A stretch of DNA of 64,000 bases from Brevibacillus reuszeri (GTDB lineage Bacteria; Bacillota; Bacilli; Brevibacillales; Brevibacillaceae). Below the pieces are notes generated by a model that did not search any database, was not told the DNA's origin, and worked only from the letters and a program-made list of their open reading frames with translations. The stretch covers positions 1-64,000 of the forward strand of contig NZ_BEXF01000012.1 of the NCBI RefSeq assembly GCF_002897295.1. Reading direction: 5' to 3'. Both the position numbers and the translations under genes were made by a program. This document shows positions 9,910-18,917 of the stretch, in pieces (the stretch's first letter is position 1; each line of letters opens with the position of its first letter).

Positions 9910-10911
9910 CTAACACTTTCGTAAACCACCATAACCTAACCTCGTCATGTCAGAAGCCTCAATTCTCTCTCCTGCCAAAATCCGTGGTAGAAAAACGTCA
10001 AACGAAGTAAATGACTCATGCATAACAGCCCCAGGCAAGCCCAGGATCGGGGTTTCACCTTTGTAAGCAACCATCAGCATGGACCCCGGAAGCATCGGTG
10101 TGCCATATCTTACCACTTCAGCTCCTACACCTGCAATTGCTCCTGGTGTACGATCATCAGGGTCTACAGACATGCCGCCTGTAACCAGCACCAAATCGAC
10201 ACCTTTATCGAGGAAATAGTGAATCTCCTGCTCAATCGCGTCTTTGTCATCAGGTGCAAAACGCTGCTCCACAACCGTTGAGCCGAGCGCCTCTACCTTG
10301 GAGCGAATCACCGGACCGAATTTGTCTGCAATTCGTCCAGAAAAAACTTCTCCTCCCGTGGTGACAAGACCAACCGATTTATCCAGGAAAGACTTTACCT
10401 GCACGATCGGTTCACCAAACTGCTTCGCCAGCTCCTCCAGCTCTATAATACGCGCCTCTTCCATGATCAGCGGGATAATCCGGGTGGCTGCCAGCGTATG
10501 ACCGGGATGGACCACCTGATCTCCATATGTGGTAGAAAATGCGATACCTTCCAATGCATTGAGCGCATGAACAGCTTCCTCGTTAATCTTGGCCAAACCG
10601 GAACGCGATGCTTTCATCGAGACTTTGCCTTCGTACGGCTGTGTCAAGGTCAAGCCTTCGCCGGAAACAGCTTTGGCAATACGAATCCCCGCTTCTTCCT
10701 CATGAATGTAGCCCTCTGGCATTTCCAGCACGTAAATATGTTCTTTTCCGATCGACAAGAGTGGCTCGATGTCTGCTTCCGTAACAACATGACCCTTTTT
10801 AAACAGGCGGCCCTTGAATTCTCCGGGCAGAATTTGCGTCATGTCGTGTGGCAGCATCATCCCAATCGCTTCACGTACAGGCACTTCACGCATTTGTGGT
10901 TTTTCTACCAA
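9910..10911 (-). CDS. Molybdopterin-binding (MoeA-like) domain protein
   Basis: About 333 residues. A MoCF-biosynthesis domain occupies roughly residues 165-315 (GLVTTGGEVFSGR, VLVTGGMSVDPDDRTP, ILGLPGAVMHESFTSFD). It is shorter than true MoeA (about 400) and the N-terminal region does not look like the normal MoeA domains, so its role in molybdate insertion is an inference only. The start is probably a TTG at 10911, six bases after GGGGAGG. It overlaps the stop of the upstream mog-like gene by seven bases, so the two are coupled. Confidence 0.75.
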   Translation of the reverse strand: MVEKPQMREVPVREAIGMMLPHDMTQILPGEFKGRLFKKGHVVTEADIEPLLSIGKEHIYVLEMPEGYIHEEEAGIRIAKAVSGEGLTLTQPYEGKVSMKASRSGLAKINEEAVHALNALEGIAFSTTYGDQVVHPGHTLAATRIIPLIMEEARIIELEELAKQFGEPIVQVKSFLDKSVGLVTTGGEVFSGRIADKFGPVIRSKVEALGSTVVEQRFAPDDKDAIEQEIHYFLDKGVDLVLVTGGMSVDPDDRTPGAIAGVGAEVVRYGTPMLPGSMLMVAYKGETPILGLPGAVMHESFTSFDVFLPRILAGERIEASDMTRLGYGGLRKC

Positions 10912-11420
10912 CCCAATCCTCCCCAATCTTCATTGGCCTCTCCTGTTCCCTGCAAAATGTGCAAGGCATCCGCCAGCATATCGCCGATGGCGTTGAAACA
11001 GATCTCTACGCCTTTCGGATTGCCAGGAAGGTTGATAATCAACGAGTTTCCACGCGTACCCGCAACCGCACGCGTCAACATCGCACGACGAGATTGCTGC
11101 AGGCCGGCACGGCGCATTTCTTCTGCCAGCCCCGGAACTGGTCTGTCCATCACCCATGCTGTCACTTCCGGGGTGACATCGCGCGGGCTAAGACCGGTCC
11201 CGCCTGTTACGATCAATAGGTCACACTTTTCCCGATCTACGAATTCGATCATGTTTTCCTTCAAGTCTTCCATATCATCGGTAACGGCACGGTATACAGC
11301 GACGTCTACGTGCAGCCATTCCCTTGTCAGATGACGAATGATCGGAATACGATCATCTGTCCGCTCTCCTCTGGCAATCGAATCACTTGCCGAAATTACG
11401 CCTACCTTCCATTTGCCCAC
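10905..11420 (-). CDS. MogA/MoaB-family molybdenum cofactor biosynthesis protein
   Basis: 171 residues, a single MoCF domain: KVGVISASDSIARGERTD at the N-terminus, the molybdopterin-binding TGGTGLSPRDVTPE loop near residue 75 and the NLPGNPKG loop near residue 132. Family members adenylylate molybdopterin before metal insertion, or bind it. The start is GTG at 11420, seven bases after GGAGGA. In B. subtilis moaC lies at the equivalent place near tat and ydiF, so a cofactor gene here fits the conserved neighbourhood. Confidence 0.88.
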   Translation of the reverse strand: MGKWKVGVISASDSIARGERTDDRIPIIRHLTREWLHVDVAVYRAVTDDMEDLKENMIEFVDREKCDLLIVTGGTGLSPRDVTPEVTAWVMDRPVPGLAEEMRRAGLQQSRRAMLTRAVAGTRGNSLIINLPGNPKGVEICFNAIGDMLADALHILQGTGEANEDWGGLGW

Positions 11421-11518
11421 AGCTCATTCCTCCGTTTTTTCATTCGATAGTATTGTACACTTTTTTGTCCGTGCTGTAGATAGTACTGTCAGAAAAGAGA
11501 GTTCCTGACACAAAACGT

Positions 11519-12103
11519 TCACGAATGAAAAAGACCTTCCTCGGTCACCAAAGCATCCAGTGGTATATCGTGCGGCTCAAGCGGTACATGGTCTACTACC
11601 TGCATGGAGAAACCTATTCCTAGTAAAAATGGGCGATGCATAAGTCCTGCAAGAAAGCGATCGTAATAGCCGCCTCCATAGCCCATGCGTCCTCCTGATC
11701 GATCAAAGGCCACACCAGGAACAAGCACCACGTCGAGCTTTTCTACTTCTGCAGGCACCGCTTTTTCCGGATCAGGCTCCCAGATACCATATACTCCCTG
11801 CTTTAACATTTCCGGTCCGCTAAATACGTATGGAACCAAACGCCGCTCAGACGGGAGCGTCAGGGGCAGCCAGATTTCCTGTCCTCGTTTTTTCGCTTGC
11901 TCGATGAACGGGAGAATATCCAATTCAGCTCCAAAAGGATGAAAGGCCATAATTGCTTTGCTGCTCACCACTTGCTCGCATGCCAGCAAATGACTGCAAA
12001 CTCTCTCAGATCGAAGCTTGCGTTCTACTGGAGACATCGTTTTTCGCGCCTCCATAATATGGGTTCGGAGCTGTTTTTTATCCGCCTTTTTGTCCACTTT
12101 CAA
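11519..12103 (-). CDS. 5-formyltetrahydrofolate cyclo-ligase
   Basis: 194 residues, the standard size. The C-terminal signature GVAFDRSGGRMGYGGGYYDRFL-type motif lies around residues 130-150 and the basic N-terminus (KKQLRTHIMEARK) binds ATP in this family. It converts 5-formyl-THF to 5,10-methenyl-THF with ATP in the cytosol. The likely start is a TTG after AAGGAGA, with a GTG two codons later as alternative. It is divergent from the ABC-F gene. Confidence 0.92.
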   Translation of the reverse strand: MKVDKKADKKQLRTHIMEARKTMSPVERKLRSERVCSHLLACEQVVSSKAIMAFHPFGAELDILPFIEQAKKRGQEIWLPLTLPSERRLVPYVFSGPEMLKQGVYGIWEPDPEKAVPAEVEKLDVVLVPGVAFDRSGGRMGYGGGYYDRFLAGLMHRPFLLGIGFSMQVVDHVPLEPHDIPLDALVTEEGLFHS

Positions 12104-12203
12104 CCGCTCTCCTTTTGCACGGGTTCAAACAACGCCCCTCTAGGCTTGTCCCGTACACTCTCTCTAGGCTACACTTGCATTAGTATATAAAGAGGTGAAC
12201 CAC

Positions 12204-14138
12204 ATGATCTTGCTACAAGCTGAACATATAGAAAAAACGTATGGTGTCGAGACCATTCTACAGGACATTTCCCTGCAAATACAAACGGGTGAACGTGTTG
12301 GGCTCGTTGGTGTCAATGGTGCCGGAAAATCTACCTTGATGAAGATTCTCGCTGGCGAGCTTAGCTACGATGGCGGAATTGTGCGGATTCCCAAAGAGGT
12401 AACGATCGGCTATTTGGCACAAAACAGCGGGCTGGAGTCGGAGAGAAGCATTTGGGACGAGCTGCTTTCTGTATTTGCGCATCTGCAGGTCGAGGAAAAG
12501 GAGCTGCGCGCGCTGGAAGCAAAAATGGGCGATCCTGCTATCCTCGCTGATGAAAAGCGTTACCAGCAGCTTTTGGAAAATTACTCTCACCGCTCGGAAG
12601 CATTCAAGGAGCGCGGAGGTTACAGCTATGAGGGAGCGATTCGCGGAGTGCTGCACGGTCTTCGCTTTGCCGACATGGATTACCAGACGCCGATTCGTAC
12701 GCTAAGCGGCGGACAAAAAACACGTTTGGCTCTGGCCAGGCTGCTGCTGCAGGCTCCAACGATTCTTCTACTCGATGAGCCGACCAACTACCTGGACATT
12801 GAAACACTCACCTGGCTGGAAACCTATTTGCAAAACTATCAGGGAGCAATCCTCGTCGTCTCCCATGACCGCTACTTCCTCGACAAGCTGGTGACCGTTG
12901 TCTATGAAATCGAGCGGACACGCGCCACTCGTTACGTCGGCAACTACAGTCAGTTCCTCGATCAAAAGGCTGCGCGGTTGGAGCAAGATTTGAAGCGATT
13001 TGAAAAGCAGCAGGACGAAATCGCCAAGCTGGAGGATTTTATCGCTCGAAACATCGCTCGTGCGACGACAACCAAGCGCGCACAAAGCAGACGTAAGACA
13101 TTAGAAAAAATAGACCGCATGGACAAGCCGATCATGAAAAACAAATCAGTCCATTTTTCCTTTGATGTCTCCAAAATGAGCGGAACCATCGTGATGAAGG
13201 CAGCGAATGTCGCTATTGGCTACCCGGATGCTGTCCTCTCTTCGGGCATTACGTTTGAGATTGAACGCGAAGAGAGAGTCGCGCTGGTCGGACCTAACGG
13301 GATTGGCAAATCCACCTTGCTCAAAACGATCGTGGAGCAGCTGAGCGCGCTTCGTGGCAGCATAGATTTTGGCAGTAACGTCACTATCGGCTATTACGAC
13401 CAAGAGCATCGCAATCTGAACGAACAGAGTACGGTGCTCGGTGAAATCTGGGATGAGTATCCACAAATGCTGGAAAAAGACGTGCGTACGCTGCTAGGCA
13501 ACTTCCTGTTTAGCGGAGACGATGTGCAAAAGCGCATTTCCGACCTGTCTGGCGGAGAACGCGCACGTGTATCCTTGGCAAAGCTCATGCTAAGGCAAGC
13601 CAACTTCCTAATCTTCGACGAGCCTACAAACCATTTGGACATTTTCAGCAAGGAAGTCTTGGAAAATGCGCTCTACGATTATCCAGGAACCATCCTGTTC
13701 GTCTCCCATGACCGCTACTTCCTGAATAAAATCTCAACCCGGGTGCTTGAGCTGACAGGTGATGGCGTGACCAGTTATTTGGGCAACTACGACTACTATG
13801 TAGAGAAAAAGCAAGAGCTGGCGGAGCTTGCAGCCGAACAAGCAGCGCTCCCTGCCAAAAAGCAAGGCACTGCTGCCGCGGTTCAGCCTGAAAAATCAGC
13901 CTACGAGCTGGATAAGGAAGCCAAGAAGCGGGAACGCCAACGCCAGCGCCGTCTGGAAGAGATCGAAGCCACGATCCAAAAACGGGAAGCTGATATTACC
14001 AAATGGGAAGAAGAGCTATGTCTTCCTGAGATCTATAGCGACCATGTCCAGGCAAAAGAAAGAAACGATCAGATTCATGCCGCAAAAGTCGAGCTGGAGC
14101 AGCTGTATGACGAATGGAGCGAGCTCTCCGAGGCATAA
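12204..14138 (+). CDS. ABC-F family ATPase (YdiF-like)
   Basis: About 644 residues, soluble, with no membrane segments. Two ABC domains: Walker A GVNGAGKST near residue 36, signature LSGGQKTRLALARLLL and DEPTNYLD near 190-200; second Walker A GPNGIGKST near 360, signature LSGGERARVSLAKLML and DEPTNHLD near 480. The two domains are joined by the ABC-F linker and followed by a charged coiled-coil tail from about residue 545. ABC-F proteins act on ribosomes (translation factors or antibiotic protection). The position near tat, tsaD and groESL matches B. subtilis ydiF. ATG at 12204 follows AGAGGTG. Its stop and that of the convergent neighbour are two bases apart. Confidence 0.93.
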   Translation: MILLQAEHIEKTYGVETILQDISLQIQTGERVGLVGVNGAGKSTLMKILAGELSYDGGIVRIPKEVTIGYLAQNSGLESERSIWDELLSVFAHLQVEEKELRALEAKMGDPAILADEKRYQQLLENYSHRSEAFKERGGYSYEGAIRGVLHGLRFADMDYQTPIRTLSGGQKTRLALARLLLQAPTILLLDEPTNYLDIETLTWLETYLQNYQGAILVVSHDRYFLDKLVTVVYEIERTRATRYVGNYSQFLDQKAARLEQDLKRFEKQQDEIAKLEDFIARNIARATTTKRAQSRRKTLEKIDRMDKPIMKNKSVHFSFDVSKMSGTIVMKAANVAIGYPDAVLSSGITFEIEREERVALVGPNGIGKSTLLKTIVEQLSALRGSIDFGSNVTIGYYDQEHRNLNEQSTVLGEIWDEYPQMLEKDVRTLLGNFLFSGDDVQKRISDLSGGERARVSLAKLMLRQANFLIFDEPTNHLDIFSKEVLENALYDYPGTILFVSHDRYFLNKISTRVLELTGDGVTSYLGNYDYYVEKKQELAELAAEQAALPAKKQGTAAAVQPEKSAYELDKEAKKRERQRQRRLEEIEATIQKREADITKWEEELCLPEIYSDHVQAKERNDQIHAAKVELEQLYDEWSELSEA

Positions 14139-14140
14139 CC

Positions 14141-16384
14141 TCACGTCGAGCAGCGTTCATGTGCCGGCTCCTCCAAAGCCGCATACAGAGCGGGAACGAC
14201 AAGAAAAACAATGCAGGTGGCTGCTGTAACGATACCGGAGTCATTCAGCACCAGTCCTGCTAGCGAGCCTGCGATTACGCCTGCAAAGCCTTTGACCAGA
14301 AATGGTGTATCCATCGCCAAATGACGCAGGAACCGATCATTTCTAAGTGCCAGTAAGCCAAGCACGACGAGAGATACGACAAACACCTTACTCCACATGG
14401 AAACCCTGATTAACCGCAGATTCATAGCCAGCTTGCGCTCCAGCATCTTGCCGACCTCAGCCCATTCCCCTGACACGATCTGCTGGGAGACACGCCCTAC
14501 ATGTGTTAAGGGCTGATCAGTCAGCAAGCTTCCGGCTATCAATACAGCAACACCGAGCATTAGGCCGCCTGCTAGCACCAGGAGGCCTTTTTTGCCTATC
14601 CGTAAGCCCTGCAGTCTCGCAAAGGCGACGAAAAACCCAACTAATCCGGCAAGAAAGCCGCCTGCATCCGTACCCAAGCCTGGAGCCACCATATAGTAAA
14701 GCACCAGTCCGAAAAAAATGGCAGCCACCCCCGGCAACAGGATGCTGTTGCGCGGCGAGTCATATTTATCCGACTGCTTGTAGGCCTGATAAAGCGAAGC
14801 CACAAACAGGATCGCACTACCGATCAGAACCCCCTCGTATTCATTGCCTAATCCATAAAAGCGAGCCCCGATGACAGGGTCATAGCCGAGGTACGAATGT
14901 CGCATCATCGTCGCCCCACTGCACCCGTCGATTAAAATTGCAAGTGCCGTGGTACCGCATATGATAAGTGTCGTGTGCGAAAGTGAGCGATGCTCCTGTA
15001 GAAAGGAAGCCAGCAGCGCCACGGTTATGAGCAAGCCTAATACAACCTGTCCGGAGGCATTCCAGCCGAGCATCCCTTCCACCAGCAATAGGAAAGGAAA
15101 CCAGAGAAGTGCCAATAACGCGAGACGTACCCCTCTGCGCAGCCCGGAGTATATAGCGCCCGCCCTCCTTTTCCCCCATAACCACAATAGTGCCGCACAG
15201 GCAAGCGTAATGATTTGCAGCATGACGTATGTATAGATGACGGCAGGTCTTGTGGCATATGTGTGATGAATTTGCTTTACTTGATCCAGCAGTTCATTCA
15301 TCGTTTTTCTCTCCAAGTCTACCTTCACGGCATGTCCAGCCAAATCACTAGGTGGCGGTACGTTTAACCAGGCTAAAACTGTTGGCAAGATATCTACTCC
15401 GCTAATGAGCCCGGATTGACGTGTCGTCGCAGATGTAAGCAGGCCTCTGTCTTTGTTGTTCCAAATGAGAATCGGAGATAGCAGCGCTTTTTCCTTTGTC
15501 GCCACCACATGGACCGCTGGTGATGTCAGAATGATGAGCTGGTTCTTTTTTTGTCTCTGTAGCACTTGATCCACAAAATGAGACAAGTCCGTTAACACCT
15601 GATGATAGTGACGGGCAAACTGTGTAGGCTCCATATCATTTGCCAGCTGGTAGAGGCGCGCCAAATCGGAAAGCTGAACCGTAACAACCCCCGACTTTTG
15701 ATCATCCTGGATTTGGTTGAGTATATGCGTGTAGTTTGTTTTCACCCCATACGGATATTCCTTGGCTGGCAGCAGACTATTTGCTGATATATCACCATGC
15801 GGCACGCGTCCTTTCCTATCCATCGCAAACAGGACACTGTAGCGCTGCCTGGCGTCTTCATAATCTCCATTGCCGTAAGCCGACACCCGAATTCCTCTAG
15901 CAGCAAGAGTATCTCCCAACAGACCTATCCTCGCCGAAAACGGCTTGTCCTCATTTTCTGCCAGCAATCGATATATCCCCGGGTACACAATCGATGACCC
16001 CAGATTGTTTTCTGCTATTCCGCCAAGCTCTCGCACCCTGTCTCCAGCTGTTTCTCTAGCAGACAACGATTCGGTAGTGTGATAGGCCGTTCCGCTTTTT
16101 ACACTGTATTGTGCTTGTCCGCCACTTCCCATAAGCAAATAGCCGTTAGGGGCAGTCCGTGCTCCAGGTGTGCGCATGGAGACAGCGCCAGCAGATGCTT
16201 CCTTTACCCATTTATCCACAGCTGGATTACCTGCGAAGGTCTCCATGTCTAAAAAAGACATTCCCTCTACAAATAGCACAAGTACTTGCTGAGCTTCTTT
16301 AGCTGTGGCTGTGCGATTTCCGATATTTGTAGCTGCAAACAATATTAGGGATGCAAGTAAACTGAGCAAGATTTTTGTCTTCAC
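14141..16384 (-). CDS. Alkaline-phosphatase-superfamily-like/polytopic membrane fusion protein of unknown function
   Basis: About 747 residues. An N-terminal signal helix is followed by an extracytoplasmic part (about residues 30-380) that resembles the alkaline-phosphatase superfamily used for nucleotide-sugar or phosphonate hydrolases: it opens with LVLFVEGMSFLDME, and later has GLLGDTLAARGIRVSAYGNGD and SGVDILPTVLAWLNVP. From about residue 395 there are 9-11 transmembrane helices, with polar in-membrane motifs (FYGLGNEYEGV, GLGTDAGGF, LNDSGIVTAAT). The GTG start at 16384 is chosen because AACAGGAGG lies six bases before it; reading to 16525 would have no ribosome site. Catalytic residues are not certain, so I assign no reaction. 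Confidence 0.75.
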   Translation of the reverse strand: MKTKILLSLLASLILFAATNIGNRTATAKEAQQVLVLFVEGMSFLDMETFAGNPAVDKWVKEASAGAVSMRTPGARTAPNGYLLMGSGGQAQYSVKSGTAYHTTESLSARETAGDRVRELGGIAENNLGSSIVYPGIYRLLAENEDKPFSARIGLLGDTLAARGIRVSAYGNGDYEDARQRYSVLFAMDRKGRVPHGDISANSLLPAKEYPYGVKTNYTHILNQIQDDQKSGVVTVQLSDLARLYQLANDMEPTQFARHYHQVLTDLSHFVDQVLQRQKKNQLIILTSPAVHVVATKEKALLSPILIWNNKDRGLLTSATTRQSGLISGVDILPTVLAWLNVPPPSDLAGHAVKVDLERKTMNELLDQVKQIHHTYATRPAVIYTYVMLQIITLACAALLWLWGKRRAGAIYSGLRRGVRLALLALLWFPFLLLVEGMLGWNASGQVVLGLLITVALLASFLQEHRSLSHTTLIICGTTALAILIDGCSGATMMRHSYLGYDPVIGARFYGLGNEYEGVLIGSAILFVASLYQAYKQSDKYDSPRNSILLPGVAAIFFGLVLYYMVAPGLGTDAGGFLAGLVGFFVAFARLQGLRIGKKGLLVLAGGLMLGVAVLIAGSLLTDQPLTHVGRVSQQIVSGEWAEVGKMLERKLAMNLRLIRVSMWSKVFVVSLVVLGLLALRNDRFLRHLAMDTPFLVKGFAGVIAGSLAGLVLNDSGIVTAATCIVFLVVPALYAALEEPAHERCST

Positions 16385-16395
16385 GAGATGCCTCC

Positions 16396-16554
16396 TGTTG
16401 ATAACTATGCTTGTCTTATCCACATTTTCCACAGAATAATCCACAAGCTTAAATTGTTTCATCCGGCGATTTTCCCGGTCGTTTTTCATGTTATCACCAG
16501 TATTCACAGGTGGGGATGTGAACAACCTGCAAAGTTATCCTTCCTTGTGGATAA
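16396..16554. promoter_or_regulatory. Cluster of DnaA boxes
   Basis: Perfect TTATCCACA boxes lie at 16416-16424 (+) and 16546-16554 (-). Boxes with one mismatch lie at 16396-16404 (-, TTATCAACA), 16425-16433 (+, TTTTCCACA, directly abutting the first) and 16437-16445 (+, TAATCCACA). Further perfect boxes lie at 16212-16220 inside the neighbouring gene and at 17806-17814 in a terminator loop/stem. The cluster sits between divergent genes. There is no dnaA or dnaN here, so this is a secondary DnaA-binding region rather than oriC (inference). Confidence 0.7.
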
Positions 16555-16627
16555 TTATTGTTCTGCTCCAAATTCAGCCGATCAATCAGCCGATACAGTA
16601 GATAAACGATAAAAGAAGCCTTAATAC

Positions 16628-16655
16628 TGAACCTTTTCCTGCAAAAGAGCGAATA
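16628..16655 (+). promoter_or_regulatory. Candidate autoregulatory ECF-sigma promoter
   Basis: TGAACC, a 16-base spacer after the hexamer, then CGAATA. The -35 is the classic ECF GAAC element and the gene about 30 bases downstream encodes an ECF sigma factor, fitting self-activation. The -10 differs from the common CGTC/CGTA form. Confidence 0.45.
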
Positions 16656-16686
16656 TAGAGTTGTAACACTTTCGGGAGGGGCCCCC

Positions 16687-17250
16687 ATGAATGATAAAGA
16701 GTTACTACCACTCCTAGAAAAAATGATTCTAGGAGACGAAACGGCATTTCCATTGGTTTATCGGGCGACGCATCAGGACGTCTATCGCACAGTCGCCTTC
16801 CTCGTCTTCAACAAGCAGGAGATCGAGGACATCGTAAGTGAGGTTTACCTTCGCATGTGGCGTTCCTACCACACATATGATCCCAGCAGGCCTTTTCGCT
16901 ACTGGCTGCATGGTATTACCGTACGACAAGTCCAGGATTGGAAAAGAAAAGCCTGGCGCCGCTTGCGCATATTTGAGCGCAATCGACTGCTCGCTACGCA
17001 GCAATATGACTGGACAGAGCGAGTCGTTCTGCAATCAGAGTCACAGCTTGAGCTGTTTCGATCTGTTCGCCAATTGTCGTACAAGCTACGGGTAGTTGTG
17101 ATACTCCGCTATTTTCACGATTACTCTCTAGAAGAAATCGCTGACCTGCTGAAAATTCCCTTGGGTACAGTCAAGTCCAGACACCATCTCGGACTGAAGG
17201 AATTACGAAAACGATACCCAATAGCGGAAGGTGACCTATATGCCCATTGA
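16687..17250 (+). CDS. ECF-type RNA polymerase sigma factor
   Basis: 187 residues. Region 2 spans residues 20-85 (VYRATHQDVYRTVAFLVFNKQEIEDIVSEVYLRMW-like, with the DIVSEVYLRMW core), and region 4 spans 125-178 (LRVVVILRYFHDYSLEEIADLLKIPLGTVKSRHH), ending in the helix-turn-helix that reads the -35 element. It redirects RNA polymerase to a small regulon. GGGAGGGG precedes the ATG. The next gene overlaps its stop by eleven bases and probably encodes its regulator. The gene begins just after the DnaA-box cluster. Confidence 0.92.
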   Translation: MNDKELLPLLEKMILGDETAFPLVYRATHQDVYRTVAFLVFNKQEIEDIVSEVYLRMWRSYHTYDPSRPFRYWLHGITVRQVQDWKRKAWRRLRIFERNRLLATQQYDWTERVVLQSESQLELFRSVRQLSYKLRVVVILRYFHDYSLEEIADLLKIPLGTVKSRHHLGLKELRKRYPIAEGDLYAH

Positions 17251-17743
17251 AAAACAACTGCGTGAGGAGCTGCTTCAAGCAGGCAAAGAAATGCCGATTC
17301 CGCATGAAGTAGAGAAACGAGTCCACCGTACATATCAACACTTTTTGCAGCAAAAGAAAGGAAGACAACCACTCATGAAAAAAAGACTGCTTGCCAGCAT
17401 CGTTGCAGTAGCAATTCTGATCCCTACTGCTGCTTTAGCCACTCCCTATCTCGCAGATGAAATCTTTGGTAGCTCAAAAGCAATTATGGAACGGGGAGGA
17501 ACCCAGCAAAGCTACAACGAGATAGAAGCCTTTCTTCAAGAAGCCAAAGGAAAGCTGACAGACGAGGAATTTACAGAATATGTGTCCTTAACCAAGCAGC
17601 TGATGCAGCTAAAGCTGAAGATCACGGATCAAAATGGTGTCCCTCACGAAGACAAGATGACAGCAGAGGAACAGGAGCTGTACCAGCAGCTCGCTTCCAA
17701 GTTGAGTCCTCTTTTTGAAAAAATCAAAGGCTCCGCGCAGTAA
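17240..17743 (+). CDS. Probable membrane-anchored regulator (anti-sigma-like) of the ECF sigma factor
   Basis: About 167 residues. A charged cytoplasmic N-terminus of about 50 residues is followed by one transmembrane helix (LLASIVAVAILIPTAALA, residues 50-70) and an extracellular, helical, Glu/Lys-rich domain. This is the topology of a sigma-factor regulator and the gene is translationally coupled to the sigma gene, but I see no classical zinc-binding HxxxCxxC motif. It resembles the DUF3600-type proteins found next to ECF factors in bacilli; the role is inferred from context. Confidence 0.7.
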   Translation: MPIEKQLREELLQAGKEMPIPHEVEKRVHRTYQHFLQQKKGRQPLMKKRLLASIVAVAILIPTAALATPYLADEIFGSSKAIMERGGTQQSYNEIEAFLQEAKGKLTDEEFTEYVSLTKQLMQLKLKITDQNGVPHEDKMTAEEQELYQQLASKLSPLFEKIKGSAQ

Positions 17744-17787
17744 AAAGAGTTCCTGTCAGATGCAAGCTCTTCGCTCTTTCATACAGC

Positions 17788-17823
17788 AAAAAGGAGTTAT
17801 CCCAATGTGGATAACTCCTTTTT
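17788..17823. terminator. Bidirectional terminator with an embedded DnaA box
   Basis: A perfect 15-pair stem (AAAAAGGAGTTATCC / GGATAACTCCTTTTT) with a six-base loop lies between the convergent sigma-factor operon and tsaD. T runs occur on both strands. The perfect DnaA box TGTGGATAA (17806-17814) overlaps the loop and right arm. Confidence 0.9.
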
Positions 17824-17834
17824 GCAATCAGACA

Positions 17835-18917
17835 TTACTCTTCAGTTAACGACAAGCCAGGTACACCATTTAGGTCCAACTCAGCAAACTGTCCTTTTTC
17901 ATATTTGATATAGCCTGCAGCTGCGATCATGGCAGCGTTGTCCGTACAAAGTGAGAACGGAGGAATAACGAGTGGAACTCCTTCTGCCTTGCACCGCTCC
18001 TGCAGCCGATCTCTTAATCCCCGATTAGCTGCCACTCCTCCTGCCAAAAGCACCTGCTTCGCTCCGTATTCGCGAACAGCTCGGAGTGTTTTTTCTACAA
18101 GTACCTCTGTCACGGAGTCCTGGAAGCTAGCCGCGAGATTCGCTGGCTCAATCGACTCTCCGCGCTGGGCGGCATTATGCAAGGTATTGAGTACAGCTGA
18201 TTTCAAGCCACTAAAGCTGAAATCGTACGAGCCTGGCTCCAGCCACGAGCGAGGAAGCGGTACATTTGCTTCGCCTTCGTGCGCGAGCCGGTCAATGTGC
18301 GGTCCCCCGGGATACGGCATATTCAGTGCCCGTGCTACCTTGTCATATGCCTCACCTGCAGCGTCATCACGCGTCTCGCCCAAAATCTCAAACTGACCGT
18401 GCTCCTTCATCCAGACCAGCTCCGTATGGCCTCCCGAGACGACCAGCGCAATTAACGGGAAATCCATTTCCTCTACCAGACGGTTCGCATAGATGTGGCC
18501 TGCAATATGATGGACACCGATCAGTGGAATCCCTCTCGCTAAAGAAACAGCTTTAGCAGCCGCCACACCAACCAGTAGCGCCCCCACGAGACCTGGACCG
18601 TACGTGACAGCAATCGCCTGAATATCAGCCAGTGTCTTGCCTGCCTCGGCCAATGCTTCTTCGATCGTCAGCGTAATGTTCTCGACATGCCTGCGGGAAG
18701 CTACCTCTGGCACTACCCCGCCGAATCGTTTGTGGATATCTGCTTGTGAAGCAATGACATTGGAGAGCACCTCGCGCCCGTCACGAACAACGGATGCGGA
18801 GGTTTCATCACAGCTGGTTTCAATCCCCAAAATATAGGTCGGAGCCCCTGACTCCTTATGTGTTTGATATGCTTCTTGTACGCGCGTTTTGTAGCGCGAG
18901 CTATTTGTCCTGTTCAT
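17835..18917 (-). CDS. tsaD: tRNA N6-threonylcarbamoyladenosine transferase TsaD
   Basis: About 360 residues. The ASKHA-type core starts at [14 protein letters not shown]; the metal-binding [10 protein letters not shown] motif (two His) is near residue 135, and [13 protein letters not shown] is near residue 290. TsaD transfers threonylcarbamoyl to A37 of ANN-decoding tRNAs, working with TsaB and TsaE, both encoded just upstream. About 25 extra residues precede the conserved core. The ATG at 18917 overlaps the rimI stop by one base; a GTG five codons earlier is an alternative start. Confidence 0.97.
   Translation of the reverse strand: MNRTNSSRYKTRVQEAYQTHKESGAPTYILGIETSCDETSASVVRDGREVLSNVIASQADIHKRFGGVVPEVASRRHVENITLTIEEALAEAGKTLADIQAIAVTYGPGLVGALLVGVAAAKAVSLARGIPLIGVHHIAGHIYANRLVEEMDFPLIALVVSGGHTELVWMKEHGQFEILGETRDDAAGEAYDKVARALNMPYPGGPHIDRLAHEGEANVPLPRSWLEPGSYDFSFSGLKSAVLNTLHNAAQRGESIEPANLAASFQDSVTEVLVEKTLRAVREYGAKQVLLAGGVAANRGLRDRLQERCKAEGVPLVIPPFSLCTDNAAMIAAAGYIKYEKGQFAELDLNGVPGLSLTEE

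Noticed and set aside
16212..17814. Replication origin
   Set aside because: No dnaA, dnaN or A/T-rich unwinding stretch lies next to the boxes; treated as a secondary cluster.
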